Assembly (NCBI GenBank): GCA_029582155.1
Contig: CM055899.1
Span: forward strand, 54,517,853 to 54,581,852
Source of the DNA: Panopea generosa
Taxonomy: Eukaryota; Mollusca; Bivalvia; Adapedonta; Hiatellidae
Reading direction: 5' to 3'
DNA length: 64,000 bases
Shown here: positions 37,367 through 50,530 of the stretch, in pieces
Position numbering within the stretch: position 1 is the stretch's first letter
Layout: every line of letters begins with the position of its first letter
Notes under the pieces: model-generated
What the model saw: the letters and a program-made list of their open reading frames with translations, nothing else
Databases searched by the model: none
What the model was told of the DNA's origin: nothing
Made by a program: the position numbers and the translations under genes

Positions 37367-38480
37367 TTTTTTGTAATATACACTTGTTTTCTGGCATGGA
37401 AATGCTCCAGCTTACTTATTTATGGAAAAGTATGCATAAAAAACAGACATTGCTTTGCATCTACAACTGTGTTGTGCCAAATTGATGGAAAAACTTTTTG
37501 GCGTTGCTAAGCTATGTTTAGGTGATTACACCGTATACGTATAGCATGAAAGAGAAATATTTAGATAGTTTGTATCATATTGAAACAGTTGACCTATTAT
37601 ATATGTTACGCCAGAAACATTTAAATGGTTCTGCGATGTCGTATTGGCTTTAGAACCATTGGCAAGTTGTTTTAAGCTAAATACGTGTTTTTTACATAGC
37701 CATAATTTATAATAGAGCGAAATCATATTTAGATATGACTTTGTTACGTTAAAGGAATTCGTTGACTAAGGTATTAATATAATTACCAATTACCTGTCAG
37801 TGATACCCATCTTTGATTCTATGTTGCCAGATTGATTGCAGTACTTTTATGACATTGATATATTGTATTATAGTTATGTCAAATTGTTTTGTATTTGCAA
37901 TATTCATGACAGAGAGGAGGTAAATATTTAGATATGTTGCTTGGCAATGTTGTGTCAGTGCGAACATAAATTATGTTACTTGTATTTACTCATAATTCAT
38001 GTCGAAACGAAAGATACAATTTGAATATTATATAAAACTTATTCGTTTTTTGTATGCTTCTAACACTTACACCGAAACTATTTATCCTATCGCTTTTCTT
38101 TTAGGTACTTTCCTTTCTTTACTGTTTGTATACACCAATGTATATCTTATATTTTACATATTATTTTACATATTATATATATAATTCTCGTCATTCTGTA
38201 GCAAAATAGCCAAGGGCCGACAATTCACGAAGGTAGAATAATTAGCATACACTAAGTAAAATTTACAATTTTAATTTTACATGAAGAAAATTACGAATAT
38301 ACAAATATACAATATATAAAAACTAAAGATAATTACTCAACAAAAAAAGGTCTTATGATGGTATTTACACTTATTTTCACACAGTTCTATTTCCTAAACG
38401 TTACGAAATCTACATCGCGATCCAAACTGCTTATATCATTTGAATGTAAAAACTGTTTTTAGAAATGCACTAGATACTTC
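37367..38480. other. AT-rich non-coding stretch
   Basis: Nothing recognised. Confidence 0.5.
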
Positions 38481-38489
38481 TACCGCGTC

Positions 38490-38720
38490 CGGATAATCAT
38501 AGATTTAGCATCACTCGTCCATGGCGGCGGTGGCTATATAAACAGGGTTATCTTCCCTAAAACTCTATGCTGAGTATCTGGCCTTACGTCGCCTTGTACC
38601 GACTTTCGACTGTACTCCGATGTCAGGACCGCCAATTCGATTATGACGATAATGTGGGTTGCTGTCCTTATGACTGTACTACCACCAGCTGACTTCCTGT
38701 CACGTCTAGATACGTCGTTA
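38490..38720 (+). promoter_or_regulatory. GC-richer pocket with a TATA box
   Basis: GGCTATATAAACAGGG at about 38532-38547 is a good TATA match. It is preceded by CATGGCGGCGGTGG and followed by about 170 bp that is clearly less AT-rich than its surroundings. It might be the promoter of an LTR or of a lost gene. The Gypsy pol relic begins about 1.2 kb downstream on the same strand, so an LTR or leader origin is possible, but I saw no matching second LTR. Confidence 0.3.
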
Positions 38721-38829
38721 ACATAAGGGACATATACCTCGCTTACGTCTTAAAAACGACTACAATATCAATACATATATAAACTTAGATTTCCTAGTTA
38801 CTCAAATATGTAATGACATGGCGTCTATT

Positions 38830-39036
38830 ACTTACCATCTATCAATTTCATAGTATATTTATCAATATATGATAACATTGCATACATTGCTAACCATCTA
38901 AGAGTTCCATGGTAGATTTATCAACATATTATAACAGTGAAATCAATTCTTACCATCTAACAGTTTCATGGTAGATTTATCAATATATGATAACAGTTCA
39001 TTCAATTCTTACTATCTACAGTTTCATGGCAGTTTA
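38830..39036 (+). repeat. 59-bp tandem repeat, about 3.5 copies
   Basis: The unit is TACCATCTAACAGTTTCATG followed by GTAGATTTATCAATATATGA and TAACAGT. Starts lie near 38833, 38892, 38951 and 39010. The first copy is the most diverged and the last is truncated. Confidence 0.85.
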
Positions 39037-39899
39037 AACAACATCTCATATACGACACTCTGTCAATCTCAAAATAGCAATTATATCTCTACATAACTTC
39101 TCATTTATAATATGAAAAATTACAGACCAATTATGTATCTATTCAATTTGTAAATATCAGAATAAGCATCAACAACTTAATTACACATATCAATCAATTC
39201 TGACATGGTGAATTTCAATACTTCATCGAAAACACAATATCAACAGCTCAAAATACGTTCTCAGATTCCTCGGCCTATATTCTAACAAAACGCTTCTCAA
39301 TACCGAATATGTGTATTAAATTACAGACATTATGGCCAGAATGGATATGAACAATTTATACAACTTTACTTTGATCTGATTATGTCAAAGACATTTATAT
39401 ATCAAACATTTGAATACAGCATAATATAAAATTCGCATACCCATCTGCCGTTATGTACTGGAAACGTACCCTGCTCAATCTTTCTCGTCATGCCACTCAA
39501 AAGATGATTTTGCTTATACTGGACAGTGTTTCCATAATACAGTCAGCATATTTAGCAAAACAGTCCACATACCTTAGTAGATTTCGTGTAAATCCTGAAA
39601 CGACAAACTTTCAAACATTGTACGATGCGGATTTTACACTAATAGGCCAGTGTAAACTTAAATTAGTTTAATGACAAATAAACCTGTTTAATCATTCTAA
39701 CTTTCTTAATACTTAATGGAATTTGATGAAATAAACTTCAAAACGGTTTATTCTTTAATCAAAGAATGAAAATGTAAAAAGATCTTAAAAACGTTACTCC
39801 TATCGAGCTATTCGTATATTTTAATAATTCCACGCTACCTGTTTTAAATATAGCCTATATCACAACAATGGACACGTACTAGCTGACACTACTAAATTA
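39037..39899. other. AT-rich non-coding stretch
   Basis: The 72-codon plus frame at 39453-39671 has no recognisable domain. It could be decayed upstream pol sequence, but I could not match it. Confidence 0.45.
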
Positions 39900-40605
39900 G
39901 GCCACAACAATCTAACTATTTTGTTACACATTCCTCCAAATATTTTATTCTAATGTTTGGAAGGGAAGAAAGATTACCAGATTTAGTATTTGGTACATTC
40001 AAGAATGAAGAGATATAATTAAAAAAGCTGATGTTATAGCTATAGAGTCAGCGAATAAAGTCAGAGACCATCAGAAGAAATATTATGACAAATTGTAGGT
40101 GATATAGTTTTAGTATATATTGTTGTTTTTTATAGTAAACATTAACTCGCCAGCGAATGGGAAAATAACATTTATATTGTTTTAAAACAACCTAATCAAG
40201 ATAGTCCAGTATTTGTTTTAGAGAATGACACAGGAGATTGTAAGAAAATAGCCTTACACAGAAATCTATTATTGAAGAACCTGGGATAGCTGTAAGAAAT
40301 CAACCGAACTTTGTTTCAGATTCTGAAGATTTATTTCAGCAAATACAATAGAACCTGATGTTGAACACAAAATAGGTATTGAAGAAGAATCCGACATTTC
40401 TGTTGTATGTGAAACAAATTCAGAACATGGAAGTGACGTTTTGATTGTTCCTGAGTCTGAAGTTTCTGATTCTTGTGAGGACGTTCATAACCTACTTGAT
40501 GATGGGGAAACAGAATTTAGTGAACATGCGAATATTATATGTTTTCAGGTCAATATCAAAAACCAATATGGATGCTGGAAACATAATTTATTTTTGTCAA
40601 TTTAA
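39900..40605 (+). pseudogene. Ty3/Gypsy-type pol remnant (integrase C-terminal end)
   Basis: Plus-strand pieces in the right order mark the 3' end of a Ty3/Gypsy pol gene. LMFGREERLP at 39950-39979 is the motif closing the integrase catalytic region. VRDHQKKYYDKL at about 40060-40095 is the segment before the GDxVL motif. PVFVLENDTG and LHRNLLL at 40254-40274 close the C-terminal domain. Shifts and stops separate the pieces, so the gene is dead. An acidic frame (EEESDISVV, LLDDGETEFSEH) continues open from 40348 to the TAA at 40603-40605. Protease, reverse transcriptase, RNase H and LTRs were not found. Confidence 0.85.
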
Positions 40606-42370
40606 GACTTACTGAAGGCGTTACCTCAATATATTCCAGAGGCTGTATTGTCTTTGATAAATGAGACTAATGTCTACGAAGGTATTATTTTAATGGAGAG
40701 GTGCATGTGGTAGTGTTTACTTTGACACTGAGTGATGTTAATTTTTACAAGATCTTTGTATACTATTATGCTGTGTTTTTTTTTTGAAATATTGAATTGA
40801 ATATTGATTTTTTTTCAATAAATAAAAAGAAATACATGTATTAATCATGATGATCAATTACACCCGTCATTCAGCTATAAACAATTTCATTAGTCGTGGA
40901 TACTTACCTTCAAAACAGTATAAATATTAGAATACAAAAAGTATTTATTCACTTAAACGAAAAATATTGAAGTTATTCAGTAAAAAACCCTTGAAATAAA
41001 ATTGAATAAATTTTTAAAGGGAAACATGCTAAGATAAGTGTTGAATAATGATATGAACATTTGGGGTGAGTAAACTTTATTTTTTTATCCTATAGTGCTG
41101 TAAAGATTACAAATGTTTAGTACATATCATAGTTGTTCTTGTGTTATGATAATTCATTGTAACATGTTAGTGAAACTGAATAAATATTACTGAATTTGTA
41201 TTATAAATTAGTTTTTAAATACAATTGCAACGGAAATGTCTGTATTGTATCCTGCATTGCAATGTTTGTCTTGTTTATTGTACCACGCATTATTGAACTT
41301 AGCTATGTTGATGATTAAATATAATAAAGTGTTAAAAGGTGTTATGCATCATACGCAAAAGTTAAACTAAGTTTGAAATCAGCGTTATTTATAAAAGCTT
41401 AAAAAATTACAAGCTAATACTAACATTATTGTAATGTTTAGTATAATCATTTTAAAGGTGAATTGTTGGGACTATGAATTGTAAGATGATTTGATATATG
41501 TGATAAATTGTTATTATTTGTTCAATTATCTTATACGTACTTTAACTAATAGACAATGTAACATTGAAATGATATGCAATCATAATTACTAAAAAAATTT
41601 AGAAACAAGTCTATGTGATTTTACTTAAATAACCAGTGAGCTCTAAAATAGAGAATCAACTCTGGTTACAATTAAGTTTAATCGTAATTCTTGTCAGAGT
41701 TACTCCCCCTATAACTATCAAATACATATGGTCATTAAAATGGGTGGGGTAAATCAATATGACGTTATGTACAAACATCAATCAATGCTTGAGCACAATA
41801 AAGATTAAATTTTAGATATATCAAACAGCTATTACATTGTACAATGATGTCCAAAATAGTTCAGCTTTTGGAAATACCATTCATCATCATGTAGAGAAAC
41901 GGCCAGATTGGTTTCCTTGTTTTTACCAATATGTGTTTTGTGATTGGTAGAATGGTGATGGGATATATATATTTAGTTGCACAACACAGTAACTGTTGTT
42001 ATTGTTTAAAACGCATATACTATCTATTGTTGGATAGACTGATCAGATATTTAACTTGCTCACACTTTTCTTCATTAATCCCAACATGCGTCGTGGTTGC
42101 TAGAAAGTTTGGAACTTTGCATAGCTTTCTGTTTATCCCGTTTCCTATCGTAGTTCTTGTTTAAGAAATGTACATACGAACATACTACCAATCTGCTTAC
42201 ACCGGAGAGTTTTATTTCATACTTTTAACACATTGTAACCATAATTTTGGGATGCCTGGCTGTTTATGGGTTTCACTTAGACAGTGCCACCAAAAATAAC
42301 ACATGTATCAAGTTTTTAATTTGTTACACTATGTTAAGTTTTAAGGTCAGATTTGAGGCAATGCGCATAT
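40606..42370. other. AT-rich non-coding stretch
   Basis: If an LTR followed the pol relic it should lie here, but I found no repeated terminal sequence. Nothing else is recognisable. Confidence 0.5.
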
Positions 42371-42376
42371 TTTTCT

Positions 42377-42400
42377 TGAAGGAGAGGAACTGGTGTTTCT
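42377..42400 (+). repeat. Short inverted-repeat arm (pairs with 43049-43072)
   Basis: GAAGGAGAGGAACTGGTGTT here is present as its reverse complement at 43049-43072, with no mismatch over the core. Confidence 0.8.
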
Positions 42401-42459
42401 GATGCCGGAAAAACTAGGCAATATATGCCTTTCCTATTTGGCTTGACAAGCGGGGTAGT

Positions 42460-42625
42460 AGTGTCTTGAATACCATTGGCCGCTCATGCTAGAGTTTGTA
42501 TCCCAACTCGACCCTCTGGCCTCCCAAAACAATTCTGGTTCTACCCAGAAAAGGGACTATAGAGCGAGTCATTTACATTCTGATCTAATTAAATACCAGT
42601 CATATGAAAAGTTAGGCCAACATCC
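42460..42625 (+). mobile_element. SINE-like element with conserved core
   Basis: CTGGTTCTACCCAG at about 42530-42545 is the core seen in the 35.7 kb SINE, in the expected position downstream of a head-like CGCTCATGCTAGAGTTTG and CCCAACTCGACC. The A and B boxes are too degraded to be certain. The 3' end is undefined. Confidence 0.5.
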
Positions 42626-42797
42626 TTCCAGTTCTTTTTACAAGCTTGTTACTTGATTCATATGCTTGGTCCTCAAGGAAATGATGATGTGTTTATTGTT
42701 AACTACAACTTTGCGATTTGCAAACTGTTTTGCTATCTCGTCCACCAAATGCATGTAATAAATGTTAACAAGGAACCAAAGTAAAAGTTCAATAAGT

Positions 42798-43135
42798 GTC
42801 ATGTGTTAAGCCGAAATGTCTCCTTATATAGACAAGGTAACAGATCAGTTAAAAAATTGCGGAAAATGCAAACATGAAAACCTGATATGCGAACAGTGTA
42901 TATTTTTGGCAGGCCATGATGACCTGGCCCTCAATACATTAGCTGCAGTTTCCTGAGCATTATTGTAGTCATTACCTCCAAGCCAGTTGCCAAGATTGTT
43001 CAAAGAAGCCATCCCGACGTTAAGCATCTAAACAATGCGGCCACCTAAAACACCAGTTCCTCTCCTTCAGTGAAAAGTTTTTTTAACTGGTCTGTTACCT
43101 TGTCTATGTAAGGAGACACTTCAGCTTAACAAATG
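42798..43135. mobile_element. Inverted-repeat element with arms of about 57 bp
   Basis: The left arm (42798-42856: GTTAAGCCGAAATGTCTCC, then TATAGACAAGGTAACAGATC) pairs with the right arm (43077-43135) over about 57 bp with few mismatches. The spacer of about 220 bp is richer in G+C and holds a 60-codon minus frame (42845-43027) with no recognised domain. Just inside the right arm lies the piece matching 42377-42400 in inverse. I read this as a fold-back or two opposed copies of a small element. Confidence 0.7.
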
Positions 43136-46090
43136 ACTTACTGACTGACTAACAGACGGAACAGATTGCGGTGAAGGGCCCATTTGTCAATGATTGAATA
43201 TGTAACTGCTCCTTCCAACATATTAGCGTGACAAAATGTCTATTATTATTGTGCATTCTGTTAAAACAGTTTGAAACTAAAAATGGTTTTCGACAAAATT
43301 TATAGAATAATGAATACGTAACAACTTGCAAATGATAGTGTTGAGAGAACAAACACATTTAACAACTTATATATACCTGTGTTTACTCTATTCATATTTA
43401 GAGTTTTGATACTTGTATTGTAAAGAAATATATGAAAACATACAAAGCATTAAACGAATAAAATCATAACCAGCGTTAAGAGTATTGTTTTCCATTGTAA
43501 ACATATAATTATGTTGTTTTTTTTTTCACATAACTTAAACACTATTAAATCTTACATGTTTTAAAATTTAATTATAAACCTTTTATACATTTCATTAAAT
43601 TTTAATTATCAAAATAAAGTACACTAAATAATGTAAACAATAAGATCACACTTAGTACTTTGATACCTTTTATATTGATTTATCCGACCACCTTAATTTG
43701 CATATAGATACAATGCATATAGATACAATGCTTTGCTCTTTATCATGCGGTATTTTTGAAAGTAGATTGCTATATGTTTTGTTCATAAAGTATGTAACTG
43801 CTATTTTGTAAGATAGCTATGAACAGGTTAAGCAAAAGTATAATAAAATATTCAAATTATAGAAATTGATATTATTTTGAAGATTGTAAGACTAGAATTT
43901 GCACATTTTTTGAAATTTAAACATATTATTTTACTATGAATGATTTGCAATCAACATAATACAAAATATGTTCTAATAACATTTTGGCGCTCATCTTGAA
44001 TTTTCTGCCATTTTGAAAGTTGATATCGGTGTTAAAGTTGTCAGTTAACCTTGTTCTATATCTTTGCCAAGTTTGGTGCTTGTCACAAAAAAATGGCACA
44101 CTATTTTCACGAAATGACTCCACTATTTGTAGCATTTTATGAGCTGGTATTTTTTATAATTAATTAAACTTACTTGCTATATATAGGTAAGAGAATGGAT
44201 TAAATAGTATAAGTATTGTGCGAAAAAACATACTAAAACGATCTTTATTCTAAAATTTGTTTTCAATGACATAAAAGCCCCGCAAATATGTCCTTGAACC
44301 CATAACAACAAAATTAAATACCAAAATTAATGATTTCAAAGTAATTACAATCTATCAAATATGTTATGTCTATATCGTCACTATACGAATTTTGAAATAA
44401 ACACGTTCTATAAATGTTTATACTTAAAAATATTAAAGAAGTGTGAGCTTGCAAAATATCAATGTGCACATATTTCAAATATATTTTCGTAGAAGCATTT
44501 ACTTATTACATTATTTTTATCAAAAAACAAACAAAAGTAGGCACATGTCTCGCTTCATTAACTACATTTTGTAAGATTGTCTTTAGCAACCGGTTCATTG
44601 CCAGGAAATGGAAGAGATTATATTGGCAATACATTATGACTAGATTCTGCTAAAGCATTGACTTGTGTCTCGACGCCTTAGCCTTGGGATTTGTTTCCTT
44701 ATTTTTATTGAAAGTTTTCCATAAAAGGTTAAGAGTACCGCCACGAAGAAAAGCATGTAAACACTCATTTGTTCTGCTCGTCGCAGTAACATGAATTCAA
44801 ATAGAGGGTTACCACTGTTTCTTGAATTGTTTAAGAGCAAGTTTCTACATGTATGTTTATCTATAGCATATATATAAGCATTCACAAATGTGTATATTTG
44901 CCATTTTTAAGAATGATTTTATTGAAAATAATATACGATCCATACGCTATTCTACATACATAGTCTTGTACTACTGCTATATAATTACGCATATTGTTAT
45001 TGTCTGTAAACTTATCAGACTAGTTGCATATATTTGCTTCTGTTAGGTCAGCTGACAAAAGTTCGAAGAGAATTCATGCCATAGTGTACAAGTTAAATTT
45101 AAATTGTAATTCTTACGTACCTGTTACTATGTAATATGTAGGTAAATTAGAGAAAAAAAACGATTTCGAGATGGCAACATATGTCGAGTGCGTCACTAGA
45201 ACGCTCTTAAATGTCAGACAGTCTTATCACTTGAGTAATCACATCACAGCGAATTTATAGGCCTATTAACATGTCGTCTTACTGGTCTATACTGCCATCA
45301 TAATGCTATAATGTTTAGTTTAATTTTGTTCTATGTTCGATGGACAAAACATGTCTAGGATTTCCACGGTAAAATGATAATGGAAATATTTATTTGGTTT
45401 TAAAGAACTGTATCCCCACTATGCTTGAAGTTTTTAAAGTGCGTTGAGTGATACACTAAGATTATTTTAAAAACGATGTCATCTAATGCTCATAAATACA
45501 TGCATCTATTGAAATCCTATAAACGTTACTTTTTTAGCACCAGTGATGTCTTATTGCAGTATACGCTATGCCAGAATTTAATATACGCATTCTGCAGCAA
45601 GAAATCACAACCACTAGAAACCATTTTAAAAATATTTCAAATAAAATCACAAAATATAGTTTTTAAGCTTATGGGGAAATGGGCACAACTGTGAAGTGAG
45701 ACATTAACTGGAATGTTTGTAATAATATGGCAGTTTTTATGACTTTTCCGATTAAGTCTATGTCTAAGCTTAATAAAAAATCATTATGAAAATAGTCTGT
45801 ATATTAACAATACCACAGTATGTGTGTAGACTCTTAAACATATTTTTGAAAAGTAATGTTTCACATATTTGTGGTACATGTAACAAGTTATAAAACATAT
45901 AACATGAACTATTTTGCTCATACGTTTTTGTTCACGAGATTTAGATTTTGATTTTTTTAAATTGTATTTGTTTTCAAAATTAGCATTGCATCCACATACT
46001 TTATCTTACAAATGTGCTTCGAATGATAACTGGTGAAGCTAATGATTGCATATGGTTATGTGGTGCAAATATAGAATTGATGCGTTAACG
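43136..46090. other. AT-rich non-coding stretch
   Basis: A 15-bp tandem doublet (CATATAGATACAATG) lies at about 43702-43731. No frame shows a domain. Confidence 0.5.
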
Positions 46091-46095
46091 TGACA

Positions 46096-46278
46096 GGGTG
46101 AAATTGATTCCGACATTGCAATACGAGAATATGAGGTTATTTAACAGTGTTGAGTACAATACTGAATTCTATTGGCGCAAGCTGAGTCCAAATATGGATT
46201 ATTACTGCTGTGTACGAGTCCAAATGAATTCAGCATTGTACTCAACACTTGTTAAATTACCTCTTTATTTCACACCAT
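46096..46278. mobile_element. Hairpin (MITE-like) element
   Basis: TTTAACAGTGTTGAGTACAA followed by TACTGAATTC (to about 46169) pairs with GAATTCAGCATTGTACTCAA followed by CACTTGTTAAA (about 46225-46256), and the pairing resumes weakly to the GGGTGAAAT/ATTTCACACC ends. The spacer of about 55 bp contains GAGTCCAAAT twice. Total length is about 180 bp. The overlapping 60-codon frame is accidental. Confidence 0.8.
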
Positions 46279-47635
46279 AATAAATAATGACAAATGACGG
46301 GAAAAGTACCATTTACATAACCATTTAAAAAATCGTACGAATTATCCCGTCCAATATGGAAAAAATATTGATTTTTGGGATATAGTCCAATACGAAAAAA
46401 ATATGGTTTTCTTGGATTGTAGGTTTCTGATGATGCATATTAAACGCAAGTTGTGGTTTAACTAAAAGTTTATTGAACGTACACTTTAAATAAATGTTAT
46501 GCAGTTACATGTTATATGAGAGCAATATCAGTGACTTTTTCTAATAAAGTTTAATCAATATATAAAAAACTAACAATAAAAACGTAAAATACAACTGATA
46601 ATTTAATAAAGCAATATAATAAAGGCACGTATAAAGTACTCTGAAGATATATCAAGTAGTACTGGGATACTGGGAAATGCAAACTCCAAACTGAAACTAG
46701 TATATCTAGGGAGCTTGAACATGTACACTAATGATTGGTTGACAATAAATTTTCATTGCATCTTGGAAAAATTTAGTCAATTCGAAATAATTACGACAGT
46801 GATTACGAAGGCAAATGCTTAGTTAAAGTTTCTTTATCGAATAAAACCGCTATAACTGAGCATACCAGGGACGATTTGTCATGTCTCTTATCCAGTGTCA
46901 CTTCGATTATTCATGTCCATTCTAGTATTCCAGTTTGACTACAAATAAACTCAGGTTTTGTTCACATATTTTATTATATACGGTACTGTTTTATCTTCTG
47001 CAATTAATTGATAAGCATAATGTTATTAAATTGACAGCACATAATCGAGAGCTGTGATAATAACAGTTTTAATTATATTTGACTTGAACGTGAACTCATT
47101 TAATATAACCTTAATTTATTGTTAAATAAAGTATGTATACTATGTAATACATAGAGTCTCTCACATGAGTATATATTTCATATTGGATTTATGTAAACAA
47201 ATGCCTCGATTCATATCATTTTACCTAACGAGTTTCATAAATTCAATGCGAATTAGGTACGAATGTAAGAGGCTATTTATCACATAACTTACATTTGAGG
47301 GAAAACATATTTCAAAGCGACGGCCATGCTATCTAGTTAACAACCTGAAGTAGTTGCAATTAGGTTACCATTCATTGAAACAATTGCAACAAATTGTAGT
47401 CCATAAAGAAATGTTATTTATTATTAACATTTTCTCATTTTTTTTATATATTTACTATATGTTAAACGTGTTAATATCTGAACATATTTGAAAACAAAAA
47501 CAGTTAAATTCATTACACGCGATTACAATGCAACACCATACTAATGTTATACAATACCGACGTCATATGCGGCGACCATCAACATTTTTGGGAATCACGT
47601 TTTATTGAGAGCCATAGTCACTGTCAACAATGAAT
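46279..47635. other. AT-rich non-coding stretch
   Basis: Nothing recognised. Confidence 0.5.
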
Positions 47636-47639
47636 CGAA

Positions 47640-48839
47640 TTCTTTTTCTAATTCGATTCTGTGGTGGGGAGCTGCTTTTTGCTTGATTTACATGTACCTC
47701 CGTATGAACACCGGAATGCTTCGGATTTCATCTGTAAAGTTGATAGAGCTGATGATGCCGTGTTCATTGAGGTTGAGTTGACCTGTGAATAATATGTGCG
47801 CTGCTAAACATTTGGAGCTTGATGAATTGGCATATTTGTGTTGCCCGAGTGTAAATGCTTGAAAATTTCCTAATGCTGTTCCTCGTTGAAGAGACGGTAG
47901 TTATTCACAGAGGATATGTTTTGTGACTAGATATTTTCATGATGTGATTTGCAAGGAACATAAGTGTCGTTCAGTTTCTGAATAAAATATTTTCTGACAC
48001 TGTGGTTTGTCTGTTGTCATGCGTGTCATTCACAGATTGGAACTTGTTTAACGCTACGGCATTCCTCACGAACAACGTATCTAGAGGACCAAGTAAGCGC
48101 CTAGTTGTTGCAGCGATAGAGAAATGGTGTTACGGCTCAGAATAATGAGCGTATATCTTGTTAAAACGCACAGTTCGTTTGAAAAAAAAAATGCTTTACT
48201 TGCCCAAAGCTTGGACGAGACGAAAATTGTTCGGACTGTCACCGGTTTTGGTTATTGTTTGGCGCTCTGAAAGTATACTCCAAGTATTCGAGCCCATTTG
48301 TATCGGATTGTTATGTGATATCACCCGAGTACACTTCCCTATGTGCTTTACTTCCACGATGACCAAAGTGGACACAGTCATAGAATCATTATGTTTGTAA
48401 TATACAGTTTGAGTCTCTCATCTGCTCAGTAGGACACAGAGCGTCGACCTTCTCATCGCTAATGGGGTTGCTTATGTTCGGAAAATTGACATTTCTATCA
48501 TATTTAAGTGACTTTTGTTTTGTAACGACGTACCTGGCGGTCAAAACCCAACATCATACCTACCAGATTGCGAGGCTCATAACAATCTCCGTCTGCCTTC
48601 CAAACGCTTAAAATGAAGCGACGAAGTAATGAAGATAGCTCATTTGGAGGAATTCTGTGTATCTGTCTTGTTTCGTTATTGATTTCAAGGAAGTTTCGCA
48701 GGAGCTTCAGGCCGAAAACAGTTTTCGATAAAGTGTTTTTGTTTTCCTGGCACCAGTTTAATTCTGCTTCTTTCTTTGAAACCGTGATGCAGTGATGACC
48801 TCCGGTGCAATTGTCAGTCTCTCCGCTTCGAACTCTATT
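47640..48839 (-). pseudogene. Crypton-like DUF3504 tyrosine recombinase, decayed
   Basis: The minus strand holds ordered pieces of a Crypton-type tyrosine recombinase. From 48839 down to a stop at 48504-48506 one frame is open for about 110 codons and reads FGLKLLRNFLE, PPNELSSLLRRF, SVWKADGDCYEP and GFDRQVRRY, the N-terminal SAM-like DNA-binding part. ERQTITKTGD (within 48196-48381) fits the ERQTKTRTG motif of the catalytic core. TNHSVRKYFIQKL (48010-47972) contains the HxxR catalytic motif. HK-NISSVNNY ends in a tyrosine at 47899-47897, the place of the nucleophile. Stops and frameshifts between pieces mean it is inactive. No start codon is kept. Confidence 0.82.
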
Positions 48840-50335
48840 TCAATGTTCCCTATCACATCGTTTGACCATATAAAACGTAGCGAATCCGCGAATGCACTAT
48901 TTTAGTCACAACGCCCAGACATTTCTCATCAATTTGCACTGAATTACCGTCTTGGAAAATTAGGTAATTCATGTTCGTTTTGACATTTTGACAGCTGCGT
49001 ATCAATACATCGGTATGATGAATCGGTAGTGATATTAAACAAGGTTAATTATCAAACAATATGCCATGTGTTTATAACACTCTTGCACCGGAAGATATGC
49101 GACAATTTGCCAATAGCAATGGTGTTGTATACGATACTGAAAGTTGTCTGTGATATTTATTGGTATACTCAATTAACCAATCAAACAGGAATAACATAAT
49201 ACGATGATATGCATATATACTAACTTAAACATAATTACTTAACATATAACATGACTTTATATGGCATGCCATCAATATCAAGAACTACAATGGAAATAAG
49301 AGAAAAGCCAAATAAAAGAAAAGCCATTTTTTTTCTTTTTGCGTTATACATTATTTTCGATATTGGTGTGCATTTCGTAACATTAAGCATGTGTGTATTT
49401 CTATAATTTCTATGCATGCATTTTTGTTAAATCGTTTATGCATCATGGTGTTGTCATTATTTTAATTCGTTTTTGTTTGTATATACGTATCCTTGAAAAT
49501 GGTATCATGCATAAATATAAAAATGAAAAATTGCGTCAAAGACTTTTGTGCGGGTTATTACTGTGTATTGCTTTCTGTTACTTTCAGTTTTCGGGGTTTA
49601 CTTTCGCCGTTTGGTTATTATAATAAATAAAAATCGAGTCGCATTAAGATATATATATTTACAAAGCGAAGTATTTTCATTTCGAGATGTCAGAAATGTA
49701 AATTAGATAATGTTTTCGTCAAGGAAGCGATTGACAAGCGTGGAAGAGTATATTGATTTTTGTTCTAAACCACCAAAAGTGCTTGTACATGACAAAGCCG
49801 AAGAAATAACTACGAAAATTTCATCAATGCTCGTAGTGGTAACATTTCGGATAACTCTTTTTCGAATATGAATCATTCGTGAATTTGTTCCAAAGCGCTG
49901 ATGGATTATGAATTTACCTGAATCAATATTATGCATACCGGGATGGAGACAAGGTAGAATACATCTTGAATTTTGACATTAAGCTGACCTGATGCATGTA
50001 AAAGTTTGGTATTGAAGAACATTATAGAATACACCATTGGCAGGTTGTTGGTCATTGTTATACATAAACTGTATAATATTTTGAAGTATAAGAACAGTGG
50101 AAACAAACAAGACACTTCAATTTAGCAGGAAAAGTCAAAAATCATTTGACATCAACACATAGGAAATGATTATAAGGTAAATTGATGTTTTATCATAACT
50201 CACTGATCAATATCGATGTATTACATAAAAAATAACTATTTTATGATTTCTAGAGATGAAGAACTATAGAAAATGATTGATTGATTGAATATTTAGCATC
50301 ATTTTTTATGCAATCGAGGGCTTACAGTCAATTAC
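48840..50335. other. AT-rich stretch with one long weak frame
   Basis: On the minus strand from about 50075 to 49706 one frame has a single stop over roughly 120 codons, including a 77-codon ATG frame at 49703-49936. It matches no family I know, so I list no gene. Confidence 0.4.
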
Positions 50336-50339
50336 ATAA

Positions 50340-50530
50340 CCTCTATTTCCTGGGATTAACCAGTACTCACGCACACCCCATCTCCGCAAGTAACTGATAA
50401 CTTTCCCATTTGAATCAGCGGTGCGAGATGAATTATAAAAAAGACAAAATGTCATACAATGTATATCTACCATCACGGAGTCTGTTGCCGGGCGGGGATT
50501 TGAACAGTATTCTTATATTCCCTTTCTGCT
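50340..50530 (-). mobile_element. tRNA-derived SINE (family A)
   Basis: Read on the minus strand it contains TTCAAATCCCCGCCCGGC (B-box side), GATTCAAATGGGAAAG, TTATCAGTTACTTGC, GGAGATGGGG and TACTGGTTAATCC, matching the body of the 14.2 kb copy in order. The head is poorly preserved. Confidence 0.75.
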
